Origin: an uncultured Arcobacter sp.
GTDB lineage: Bacteria; Campylobacterota; Campylobacteria; Campylobacterales; Arcobacteraceae
Direction of reading: 5' to 3'
Assembly (NCBI GenBank): GCA_913062735.1
Contig: CAJXWI010000155.1
Coordinates: 1 to 6,422 of the forward strand
DNA length: 6,422 nucleotides
How positions within the stretch are numbered: position 1 is the stretch's first letter; the number at the start of each line of letters is the position of its first letter. The notes beneath the pieces are model-generated. The model had not been told where the DNA came from. It did no database searches and saw only the letters and a list, made by a program, of their open reading frames with translations. Below, piece after piece: positions 1 to 5,780 of the stretch. Both the position numbers and the translations under genes were made by a program.

Positions 1-417
1 CCTTGGGGAGAAGTATACTCATCTTTAAGAACAGGAATGGTTAACTCAGTTGTTACTTCATCTGCATCTGGAAAAGATGGAAAATTCTGGGAAGTATTAT
101 CTGACTTTACAAAAATCAAATATGCTTTTCCACTGCAAGCTGTTTCTATTAATTTAGATTACTGGAATTCAATGAACAAAAATCAACAAAGTGCTGTATT
201 AAAAGCAGCAGCAGCTATTGAGAAAAAACAATGGGCAGCTGTTAGACTTGAAGATTCAAATGCTTTAGAAATTATGGCAAAAAATGGAATGAAAATTTCA
301 GAAGCAAGTCCTATGTTACAAAAAGAACTTGATAAAATGGCCAATAAAATATTAAATGGATATTTAGAAGATGCATCTTCAGATATTAAAAATATTTTCA
401 AAGAATACAGAAAATAA
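1..417 (+). CDS. dctP: TRAP transporter solute-binding protein, DctP family (C-terminal 138 residues, 5' end outside window)
   Basis: This is the end of a periplasmic substrate receptor of a TRAP (tripartite ATP-independent periplasmic) transporter, which captures an organic anion and delivers it to the membrane subunits. The frame is open from base 1; the ATG at 37 is an internal Met, not the start. The visible part begins with PWGEVYSSLRTGMVNSV, matching the family pattern in which a 'P..EvY.AL.tG.vDg' segment sits in the second lobe. It continues with the long C-terminal helices typical of DctP (residues about 55-138 of the visible part). The signal peptide and the conserved substrate-binding arginine lie outside the window, so the ligand cannot be read directly. 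The stop is 3 bases before the DctQ start. The location beside dctQM makes the family call firm. The neighbouring pxpABC genes suggest, but do not prove, 5-oxoproline as substrate. Confidence 0.9.
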   Translation, partial: PWGEVYSSLRTGMVNSVVTSSASGKDGKFWEVLSDFTKIKYAFPLQAVSINLDYWNSMNKNQQSAVLKAAAAIEKKQWAAVRLEDSNALEIMAKNGMKISEASPMLQKELDKMANKILNGYLEDASSDIKNIFKEYRK

Positions 418-420
418 AAG

Positions 421-903
421 ATGAAAACATTTTATATATTCGTAAATAAACTCTCCTTGTGGGGAGCTTATTTATCAGCCTTAATTCTTTGTTCTCTTGT
501 TTTGTTGATTCTTACTGAAATCTTTATACGCTCCGCTTTTGATATGTCTACAATGATTGCAGATGAATATAGTGGATATTTATATTTAGCTTCAATTTTT
601 TTAGGGTTGGCTTATACCTTTAATGAAAAAGCACATATCCGAATTAATATTATTAGCTCCAGACTTAATAAAAAAGCAAACAAAATTATTGATATGATTG
701 CTGGTTTAATTACTATTGTTGTTCTGTCTTTTGCTTTTTATCGAACGGTATTGTTTACTTATGATTCTTATGAATTTGAAATGTTATCAGAAGCAGTATC
801 TGAAACACCTTTGTATTTAACTCAATTTGTGATGCCTTTAGGGCTTGCATTGTTTATTTTATCTGCACTGGCATTTGTAATAAAAGGATTTAAAAATGAT
901 TAG
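421..903 (+). CDS. dctQ: TRAP transporter small membrane subunit, DctQ family
   Basis: This is the small integral-membrane subunit that joins the permease DctM and helps dock the loaded receptor; the system is driven by a sodium or proton gradient. At 160 residues it has the usual family length, with four hydrophobic segments at about 13-36, 50-66, 88-110 and 131-155. The stretch from about residue 34 to 76 carries the DctQ hallmarks: an arginine after TM1 (IFIRSAF), then DEYSGYL, FLGLAY and an AHIRIN motif. The ATG at 421 lies 3 bases after the dctP stop with only a weak purine-rich leader, so translation is probably coupled to dctP. It overlaps dctM by 8 bases. Nothing is missing or unusual. 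Confidence 0.93.
   Translation: MKTFYIFVNKLSLWGAYLSALILCSLVLLILTEIFIRSAFDMSTMIADEYSGYLYLASIFLGLAYTFNEKAHIRINIISSRLNKKANKIIDMIAGLITIVVLSFAFYRTVLFTYDSYEFEMLSEAVSETPLYLTQFVMPLGLALFILSALAFVIKGFKND
885..888 (+). promoter_or_regulatory. Ribosome binding site for dctM
   Basis: An AGGA core lies within the 3' end of dctQ, 7 bases before the ATG at 896. It supports that start, which overlaps the dctQ stop codon (ATGATTAG). Confidence 0.7.
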
Positions 904-2230
904 TGATCCTTTAGTATTGGCTGTTATTATAATGATAGTTATGTTTTCTTTTTTACTGTCTTCTTTATGGATAAGTATTTCCTTGTTTTTAACAGGAATT
1001 GTAGGGATGTTAATATTTGATCATAACTTACCTCCTGTTATCTCAATTTATGACAAAATAGGGGACTTATTAGCATCATCTATTTATGATTCTTTGAATT
1101 CATGGTCTTTAGCAGCATTACCAATGTTTATATTAATGGGTGAGATTTTATACAAATCTTCAATTTCTACTAAATTATTAAATGGTTTAATGCCTTGGTT
1201 ATGTCATATTCCTGGAAAATTATTGCATGTAAATGTTGCTGCGTGTTCACTTTTTGCAGCAGTATCAGGTTCAAGTGCAGCTACTACTGCAACCGTTGGA
1301 AAAATTACCCTAGATGAGCTTAAAAAAAGAGGCTATTCAAAATCCTTAGCCATTGGTTCCCTAGCTGGTTCTGGTACACTTGGATTTTTAATTCCGCCTT
1401 CTTTAATTATGATTATTTATGGGGTTTTATCGGATGTTTCTATTGGGAAGTTATTTATGGCAGGAATTTTACCTGGTTTATTATTGGCTTCTTTATACTC
1501 ATTTTATATTATGATTGTTGCAAAACTTGATTCAAGTGTAGAACCTTTACAGGATGATAAATATACCTGGAAAGATAAAAAAGATTCATTAAAAGATTTA
1601 GCTCCAGTATTTTCTTTAATTGCAGTTGTTCTTGGCTCGATTTATGGAGGGTTTGCAACACCTACTGAAGCAGCGGCGCTTGGAGTACTAGGTTCCGTTA
1701 TTTTGGCAATAATTTATAAAAGTTTTTCTCTTGATATATTAAAAACAGCTTTAGTAAATGCCGTTAAAACTTCTGTAATGATTAGTTTTATTATTGCTGC
1801 TGCTGGTTTTTTATCTCAAGTAATTGGCTTTTTAGGAATTGCTAGAGCCTTAAGTGAGTACATTACTACCTTAGGATTATCTCCTTTAATGTTAATTTTA
1901 ATTATTGGCTTAATGTATATTATTTTAGGAATGATTCTAGATGGTATTTCTATCGTTGTAATGACGCTACCTATTGTTCTACCTATTGTAGTATTAGCAG
2001 GATATGACCCTTTATGGTTTGGAATATTCTTGGTTTTTATGGTTGAAATGTCTCAAATTACACCTCCTGTTGGTTTTTCTTTGTTTATTATTCAAAGTAT
2101 TTCAAAAGAAAAGATTGAGTATATTTTAAAAGCTACTTTTCCTTTTTTCTTACTAATGTTTGTAGCAGTTGCTTTAATTACGTTTTTCCCAGAGATTGTC
2201 TTTTATCTGCCTAATCTCATGATAAAATAA
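896..2230 (+). CDS. dctM: TRAP transporter large permease subunit, DctM family
   Basis: This is the main translocation subunit of the TRAP transporter, in the cytoplasmic membrane, with a predicted dozen or so hydrophobic segments over 444 residues (family members are usually about 425-450). Hallmark motifs are in order: AAVSGSSAATTATVG (residues 121-135), GTLGFLIPPS (160-169), GGFATPTEAAALG (251-263), GMILDGIS (345-352) and SQITPPVGF (386-394). The paired re-entrant-loop motifs around 121-135 and 386-394 are the regions associated with ion and substrate binding in this family (the ion transporter superfamily). A charged cytoplasmic stretch at about 210-235 separates the two halves. The start overlaps dctQ and has its own AGGA. 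The stop runs straight into a hairpin terminator, so the TRAP transcription unit probably ends here. No sign of truncation. Confidence 0.95.
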   Translation: MISDPLVLAVIIMIVMFSFLLSSLWISISLFLTGIVGMLIFDHNLPPVISIYDKIGDLLASSIYDSLNSWSLAALPMFILMGEILYKSSISTKLLNGLMPWLCHIPGKLLHVNVAACSLFAAVSGSSAATTATVGKITLDELKKRGYSKSLAIGSLAGSGTLGFLIPPSLIMIIYGVLSDVSIGKLFMAGILPGLLLASLYSFYIMIVAKLDSSVEPLQDDKYTWKDKKDSLKDLAPVFSLIAVVLGSIYGGFATPTEAAALGVLGSVILAIIYKSFSLDILKTALVNAVKTSVMISFIIAAAGFLSQVIGFLGIARALSEYITTLGLSPLMLILIIGLMYIILGMILDGISIVVMTLPIVLPIVVLAGYDPLWFGIFLVFMVEMSQITPPVGFSLFIIQSISKEKIEYILKATFPFFLLMFVAVALITFFPEIVFYLPNLMIK

Positions 2231-2256
2231 AAAGAATAGATTTTTCTATTCTTTTT
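2229..2256 (+). terminator. Intrinsic terminator after dctM
   Basis: A perfect 12-bp inverted repeat (arms 2229-2240 and 2245-2256) encloses a TTTT loop and ends in a T5 run followed by ATTA. The stem is AT-rich with only two G-C pairs, as is common in AT-rich genomes. It begins inside the dctM stop codon. It separates the TRAP unit from the downstream pxp genes. Confidence 0.75.
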
Positions 2257-2259
2257 ATT

Positions 2260-2282
2260 ACTCACTATTTACACACTTCTTT
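2260..2282 (+). repeat. 23-bp direct repeat, copy 1 (candidate regulatory box upstream of the small membrane gene)
   Basis: The pattern is ACTCACTnnTTnCACACTTnTTT. It matches the copy at 2571-2593 at 19 of 23 positions, and the differing bases fall at only four sites. It lies just after the dctM terminator and 36 bases before the ATG at 2319. A -10-like TATACT sits 27 bases from the start of the box (2287-2292). Its conserved C-containing core is unusual in such AT-rich intergenic DNA. The function is inferred only: operator, activator site or part of a promoter. Confidence 0.5.
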
Positions 2283-2286
2283 ATTT

Positions 2287-2292
2287 TATACT
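2287..2292 (+). promoter_or_regulatory. Possible -10 element upstream of the small membrane gene
   Basis: TATACT lies 26 bases before the ATG at 2319. There is no good -35 hexamer at 16-18 bp spacing; the closest match, TTTACA at 2268-2273, is only 13 bases away. The matching position downstream of repeat copy 2 also carries a -10-like hexamer (TAAGAT), which is the main reason for listing this one. Confidence 0.3.
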
Positions 2293-2318
2293 TAGCTTAA
2301 TAAACGTTAAGGTCTTAT

Positions 2319-2537
2319 ATGCATGAATATTTCTATATTTTAATTTTTTCTTCTTCTTTTTTGCTGACATATCTCTTGTCTTATTTATTTTTGGGGCTTT
2401 CTTTAATGCTATTTTTAGCTCTTTCTTACTTGTTTTATGTGAATATCCATTCTTTTAATCCATTTATTGTTTTACTTTTTGTTTCTGTTTTACTTTTTTT
2501 ACGTATTAAAAAGAATAGAAAAGATTTAGAAATATAG
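2319..2537 (+). CDS. Hypothetical small hydrophobic membrane protein (72 residues)
   Basis: I do not recognise this protein. It is almost wholly hydrophobic from residue 4 to 64, enough for two or three membrane segments (about 6-27, 28-45 and 47-63), and ends in a basic, charged tail (RIKKNRKDLEI). That layout would place the C terminus in the cytoplasm by the positive-inside rule. An AAGG (2309-2312) lies 6 bases before the ATG, and a repeat box and TATACT lie upstream, which favour a real gene. Against it: the region is very T-rich, and T-rich DNA reads by chance as Phe, Leu, Ser and Ile. It lies between the TRAP and pxp units, separated from the first by a terminator, so any role in pyroglutamate transport is speculation. 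Confidence 0.5.
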   Translation: MHEYFYILIFSSSFLLTYLLSYLFLGLSLMLFLALSYLFYVNIHSFNPFIVLLFVSVLLFLRIKKNRKDLEI

Positions 2538-2564
2538 GCTTTTTTTAATATTAGCTATATTCTA
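2527..2564 (+). other. Imperfect hairpin over the end of the small membrane gene
   Basis: Arms 2527-2540 and 2553-2564 can pair as 3, 6 and 3 bp with two single-base bulges around a T-rich 12-base loop. The structure covers the stop codon at 2535-2537. No T-run follows the second arm, so it is not a standard intrinsic terminator; it might stabilise the 3' end of the transcript. Confidence 0.25.
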
Positions 2565-2570
2565 AGTAAA

Positions 2571-2593
2571 ACTCACTGCTTGCACACTTTTTT
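2571..2593 (+). repeat. 23-bp direct repeat, copy 2 (candidate regulatory box upstream of pxpA)
   Basis: This is the second copy of the box at 2260-2282, in the same orientation and 311 bases downstream, matching at 19 of 23 positions. It ends 68 bases before the pxpA ATG. The conserved halves are CTCACT and CACACTT. As in copy 1, a -10-like hexamer begins exactly 27 bases from the box start (TAAGAT, 2598-2603). Its place ahead of pxpA suggests a regulator binding site, unproven. Confidence 0.5.
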
Positions 2594-2624
2594 TAAGTAA
2601 GATTTTATTCAATATCATTTACTA

Positions 2625-2630
2625 TATGAT
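2625..2630 (+). promoter_or_regulatory. Candidate -10 element for pxpABC
   Basis: TATGAT differs by one base from TATAAT and would start transcription about 25 bases before the pxpA ATG. There is no clear -35 hexamer. T-tracts lie upstream at 2588-2594, 2603-2606 and 2617-2619; in Campylobacter and Helicobacter, vegetative promoters typically use spaced T-rich tracts in place of a -35 box. Short inverted arms ATCAT (2614-2618) and ATGAT (2626-2630) overlap it. Confidence 0.4.
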
Positions 2631-2650
2631 AAAATAAGAAAGATTAGTGC

Positions 2651-2654
2651 AAGG
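2651..2654 (+). promoter_or_regulatory. Ribosome binding site that sets the pxpA start
   Basis: AAGG lies 7 bases before the ATG at 2662. It lies downstream of the in-frame GTG at 2647, so it supports the ATG and argues against the longer GTG form. Confidence 0.6.
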
Positions 2655-2661
2655 TTTAACA

Positions 2662-3396
2662 ATGAATATAAAATTAAATTGTGACATGGGTGAGAGTTTT
2701 GGAATATGGAATATGGGCTTGGATGAAAAAATTATGCCTTATGTGGATATGGCTAATTTAGCCTGTGGTTTTCATGCAAGTGACGCACTTACTATGACAA
2801 AAGCAGTTCTTTTAGCAAAAAAACATCAAGTAGAAATTGGGGCTCATCCTGGGTATCAAGATTTAGTTGGTTTTGGACGTCGTTCAATGCTTTGTTCTTT
2901 AGAAGAAATTAAAGCCATTGTTATTTATCAAATAGGTGCATTAGAAGGCATTTGTAAAAGTAATTATGCCCAAGTCTCTTATGTAAAACCTCATGGTGCT
3001 TTATACAATGACATGATGAAAGATGAAAATATATTCAAGGCTATTTTAGCAGGTGTTTCTTCATATAATAAAGAATTAAAACTAATGATTTTATCCTCAA
3101 GTAAAAATGAAGAATATTCCCAAATTGCCATGCATTATGGTATCTCTTTGTATTATGAAGTATTTGCTGATAGAAATTACAATGATGATGGTTCCCTAGT
3201 TGCAAGAAGCAATGAAAATGCTGTGATTCATGATGAGTTTGATGTCATGGATAGAATATCTTTATTAAAAGATAAGGGTTATTTATATTCAATAAACAAA
3301 CAGCGATTATTCTTACGTCCTCATACAATCTGTGTTCATGGGGACAACGAACAAGCCTTAGAATTTGTCAAAAATATTAGAAAACTGTTAATATAA
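2662..3396 (+). CDS. pxpA: 5-oxoprolinase subunit A (LamB/YcsF family)
   Basis: PxpA is one of three subunits of the prokaryotic ATP-dependent 5-oxoprolinase, which opens the ring of 5-oxo-L-proline (pyroglutamate) to give L-glutamate in the cytoplasm. The protein fits the LamB/YcsF family from end to end: LNCDMGESFG (residues 5-14), CGFHASD (35-41), GAHPGYQDLVGFGRR (60-74), VKPHGALYN (108-116), FADRNYNDDGSLVAR (168-182) and ICVHGD (233-238). The conserved acidic and histidine residues of these motifs are all present. I chose the ATG at 2662 over the GTG at 2647 because an AAGG precedes it and because the resulting 244 residues and N terminus MNIKLNCDMGESFG match the family (E. coli PxpA is also 244). 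Its stop overlaps the pxpB start by one base (TAATG). Confidence 0.95.
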   Translation: MNIKLNCDMGESFGIWNMGLDEKIMPYVDMANLACGFHASDALTMTKAVLLAKKHQVEIGAHPGYQDLVGFGRRSMLCSLEEIKAIVIYQIGALEGICKSNYAQVSYVKPHGALYNDMMKDENIFKAILAGVSSYNKELKLMILSSSKNEEYSQIAMHYGISLYYEVFADRNYNDDGSLVARSNENAVIHDEFDVMDRISLLKDKGYLYSINKQRLFLRPHTICVHGDNEQALEFVKNIRKLLI

Positions 3397-4061
3397 TGGA
3401 AATTAAACTAGCCAGTGTTGACTCCGTAATCGTATATTTTGAGAATGTTATATCCTTAGATGTTTCTTTAAAAGTCAAACAGTACTTAGAAGAAATAAAA
3501 AAACTAGAAGGTATTATTGATATTGTTCCTTCTTATACTTCTATTTTAATTACCTATGATATTTTTAACTATTCGTATGAGCAGTTTGTTTTTATTCTTG
3601 AAAATATTAAAGTAAATACCCTTTCTTCAAATGAAAGTAAAATTGTAAAAATTCCTGTTTATTATGGAGAAGAAGTTGCCTTAGATTTAAGAAGTATTTC
3701 TGAAGAAAAAAAACTCAGCATTAGTGATATAATTGATATCCATTCTTCTACAACGTATAGAGTCTACGCCATTGGTTTTGCACCTGGTTTTGCGTATATG
3801 GGTGAAGTTGATGAGCGAATAAATATGAATCGCTTAGAAAATCCAAGAAAAGCAATTCCAAAAAACTCCTTAGCAATTGCGAATGAACAAACAGCCATTT
3901 ATCCTCAAAGTTCCCCAGGCGGTTGGAATATAATTGGAAGAACTACTCTTGAAATGTTTGATAAATCACTTGATAACTTGTGTCCTGTTAATGTAGGAGA
4001 TGAAGTTAGGTTTTTTCCTGTTTCAAAAAAAGAGTTTTTAAAAGAAGGAGGCGTTTTATGA
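3396..4061 (+). CDS. pxpB: 5-oxoprolinase subunit B (KipI family)
   Basis: PxpB pairs with PxpC to form the ATP-using part of 5-oxoprolinase; in the proposed mechanism the lactam is phosphorylated and then hydrolysed with PxpA. Its 221 residues are close to the usual 215-240. The family motifs are clear: an N-terminal region with VPSYTSILITYD (44-55), then YRVYAIGFAPGFAYMG (121-136), PRKAIP (150-155), and NSLAIANEQTAIYP followed by SPGGWNIIGRT (157-183). The usual form of the third motif is close to GSVAIAGxQTGIYP, so this copy has Asn or Ala at positions where Gly is normal. No good Shine-Dalgarno sequence precedes the ATG, which overlaps the pxpA stop, so coupled translation is likely. The Bacillus homologue KipI was first described as an inhibitor of the kinase KinA, but adjacency to pxpA and pxpC supports the metabolic role. 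Confidence 0.94.
   Translation: MEIKLASVDSVIVYFENVISLDVSLKVKQYLEEIKKLEGIIDIVPSYTSILITYDIFNYSYEQFVFILENIKVNTLSSNESKIVKIPVYYGEEVALDLRSISEEKKLSISDIIDIHSSTTYRVYAIGFAPGFAYMGEVDERINMNRLENPRKAIPKNSLAIANEQTAIYPQSSPGGWNIIGRTTLEMFDKSLDNLCPVNVGDEVRFFPVSKKEFLKEGGVL
4045..4051 (+). promoter_or_regulatory. Strong ribosome binding site for pxpC
   Basis: AAGGAGG lies within the 3' end of pxpB, 6 bases before the ATG at 4058. It is the best Shine-Dalgarno sequence in the window and supports pxpC being translated on its own as well as by coupling. Confidence 0.85.
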
Positions 4062-4975
4062 GTGGTTTTGAAATTATTAATCCGGGTATTTTAACACTGG
4101 TTCAAGATAAAGGACGTTTTTCTTATGCCCATATTGGGGTTACTAGTTCTGGTTGTATGGATGAATATGCTTATTTTTGGGCGAATAAACTCTTAGGAAA
4201 TGCAAAAGATTGTAATGTTTTAGAAATTGCATTTCCTTCTTTTAGTGTAAAAGCCAGTGAAGATATAAGTATTAGTATTACAGGGGCTGACTTATCTTTA
4301 AGTATTAATGGTAAGTATTCTAAGCCTTGGAGTACGTATAATATAAAAAAAGGTGACATACTTAAGTTTTGTAAGTCTCTTAAGGGTGTAAGGGCTTATT
4401 TAGCCGTTAAGGGTGGGTTTTTACTTAATAAAGACTTTGATTCTTATTCCACTACTATTAAAGAAGGTTTAGGCGCAATAAAAGGAAGAGCATTAATTAA
4501 AAGTGATTTTTTGCCCTATACACCTTATAAGCATAATCATAAAAAAGTACTAAAAGAAAAATACATTCCATCTTATGATGAAACCTTAGTTTTACGCGTA
4601 TTATTATCGTATCAAAAAGATGAATTTGAAGAAAAAGAAAAAGAAAAGTTTTTTGCAAGTGAATTTAGCGTAAGTCCTGAATCAAATAGAATGGGAATGA
4701 AACTAAATGGAGAAAAAATTATACCCAAGATAAGTGGAATTATCTCAGAAGGAATTGCCTTTGGTTCTATTCAAATTCCAAGCTCAGGACAACCTATTAT
4801 ATTATTAAAAGACAGGCAAACTATTGGGGGTTATGCTAAGATTGGTTCTGTTTTAGCAATTGATTGTTTTAAACTTTCTCAAGCCAAAAACAATACTAAA
4901 ATACGTTTTGAAGAAATAGATATTAAAAGTGCCCAAGAAAAGATGAAAGATTTTTATTTGGATTTTGACAATTAA
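4058..4975 (+). CDS. pxpC: 5-oxoprolinase subunit C (KipA / biotin-dependent carboxyltransferase-like family)
   Basis: PxpC is the third 5-oxoprolinase subunit and forms a complex with PxpB; the same two domains are fused in some carboxylases and urea amidolyases, but here they are separate genes. Its 305 residues compare with 310 in E. coli. Motifs in order: NPGILTLVQDKGR (8-20), SSGCMDEYA (30-38), LEIAFPS (55-61), ITGADLS (74-80), GVRAYLAVKGG (110-120), SPESNRMGMKL (206-216) and the long signature from GSIQIP (246) through SGQPIILLKDRQT to IGGYAKIGSV (275). The usual SDRMG reads SNRMG here, a mild change. A lysine- and glutamate-rich stretch at about 187-198 is probably a surface loop or helix. 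The start overlaps the pxpB stop by 4 bases (ATGA). It is the last gene of the unit and runs into a convergent gene 7 bases away. Confidence 0.95.
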   Translation: MSGFEIINPGILTLVQDKGRFSYAHIGVTSSGCMDEYAYFWANKLLGNAKDCNVLEIAFPSFSVKASEDISISITGADLSLSINGKYSKPWSTYNIKKGDILKFCKSLKGVRAYLAVKGGFLLNKDFDSYSTTIKEGLGAIKGRALIKSDFLPYTPYKHNHKKVLKEKYIPSYDETLVLRVLLSYQKDEFEEKEKEKFFASEFSVSPESNRMGMKLNGEKIIPKISGIISEGIAFGSIQIPSSGQPIILLKDRQTIGGYAKIGSVLAIDCFKLSQAKNNTKIRFEEIDIKSAQEKMKDFYLDFDN

Positions 4976-4976
4976 T

Positions 4977-5000
4977 CAAGGTTTATTCATTTAAACCTTG
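4977..5000. terminator. Possible bidirectional terminator between convergent genes
   Basis: A perfect 9-bp inverted repeat (4977-4985 and 4992-5000; CAAGGTTTA with its complement) has a 6-base loop. It sits 2 bases after the pxpC stop and covers the last codons and stop of the minus-strand gene. Neither side carries a strong T-run, so termination efficiency is uncertain, although the position between two convergent genes fits. Confidence 0.45.
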
Positions 5001-5780
5001 CGTTAAACTTTCTAGTATAATTTGGAAATTATCATTTTCTCTATATTCTAGGGTTGAGAAGTTAAAGCGTGCTTGAAGTACAATTCCTGACTTACTTTTT
5101 AGTGTAGTGTTTTTCATCATTTCCATTATATTTAACAATAAAGTATTTAAACTTGTACGGCTTTCATCTTTTACTAGAATTAAAAATGTATCATGGAAAA
5201 ATCTCACATTTTGGTATTTAATACCTTCTTTTTTTAATTGTTTATTTAAAAAGTTTAATATAAAAATCAATAAATTATTTGCTATGAGTTCATTGTGTTC
5301 TTCTTTTACATAATCAAAGTCTTTGATATTTATTAAAACAAAAATACCTTTTTCTTTAAGTTTAGAGTCTTTATCTACAAGTGTTTTATAAATCCATTTT
5401 CTATTGTATGTATTCGTAAAAGGGTCTTTATATATTTCGTCTCTTAAGGAGATAAGCTCTTGTTCTAAAGTAGACATAGAATTTTGAATTTTTTCTAAAC
5501 TTTTTACATCATTGTTTTTAATAGCTACTTTTGCTATTTTTGTTGCAACACTAAGTGTTTCTATTGAACTTATTGTGGTATTCATATAATCATTAATGCT
5601 GTTAAACTCATCAGAAATAAAATGCTGCATCTCTTCTTGCTCTTTTTCATTGTTTAGATTCAGTTTTAGATTTTTAGCATTTTCATCAAAGGTTTTAAAA
5701 TATAATGAAGGTAAAATAATCTCATTTCCTAAGACTTCATTGATACTTAAATCAGTAATCTGAATTAATTTATTTTTCAT
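4983..5780 (-). CDS. Degenerate GGDEF-domain protein, probably without cyclase activity
   Basis: The 265 residues split into a helical, coiled-coil-like N-terminal part (about 44-118, rich in Glu, Lys, Asn and Leu heptads) and a C-terminal GGDEF-fold domain (about 119-260). The domain entry is well kept (DPFTNTYNR, 119-127; usual DxLTxLxNR). The catalytic parts are not: the first metal motif, normally DIDxFK, reads NIKDFD (151-156), losing both aspartates, and the RxGGDEF signature reads RFFHDTF (193-199). It therefore should not make c-di-GMP. No RxxD inhibitory site, membrane segment or signal peptide is evident. The ATG at 5780 is preceded by AGGAG and overlaps the upstream EAL gene by 11 bases, so the two are co-transcribed. 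A role as a regulator or partner of the EAL protein is inference. Confidence 0.85.
   Translation of the reverse strand: MKNKLIQITDLSINEVLGNEIILPSLYFKTFDENAKNLKLNLNNEKEQEEMQHFISDEFNSINDYMNTTISSIETLSVATKIAKVAIKNNDVKSLEKIQNSMSTLEQELISLRDEIYKDPFTNTYNRKWIYKTLVDKDSKLKEKGIFVLINIKDFDYVKEEHNELIANNLLIFILNFLNKQLKKEGIKYQNVRFFHDTFLILVKDESRTSLNTLLLNIMEMMKNTTLKSKSGIVLQARFNFSTLEYRENDNFQIILESLTQGLNE

Noticed and set aside
183..401. Open frame on the minus strand opposite dctP
   Set aside because: It lies wholly within the dctP coding region, has no recognisable domain, and the plus strand has clear family motifs.
2578..2597. Sigma-54 promoter over the second repeat (TTGCAC resembling TGGCAC)
   Set aside because: The GG of the -24 element is missing and no GC occurs at the -12 position.
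2647..2661. GTG start for pxpA giving five extra residues
   Set aside because: The AAGG lies downstream of this GTG and at the right distance from the ATG at 2662; the ATG form also matches the family N terminus and length.
2231..2661. tRNA, small RNA gene, riboswitch or CRISPR in the intergenic stretch
   Set aside because: There is no tRNA T-loop sequence, no repeated spacer structure and no recognisable riboswitch core; only the hairpins, two boxes and small frame listed were seen.
4171..4359. Open frame on the minus strand opposite pxpC
   Set aside because: It is contained in pxpC, whose motifs on the plus strand are unambiguous.
3396..4975. KipI/KipA as sporulation kinase regulators or a urea/biotin carboxylase unit
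   Set aside because: The genes directly follow pxpA in an overlapping operon, no sporulation genes are present, and no biotin-carboxylase or carrier domain is present.
5107..5313. Open frame on the plus strand opposite the GGDEF-like gene
   Set aside because: It is a hydrophobic reading of the complement of the GGDEF domain, with no ribosome binding site.
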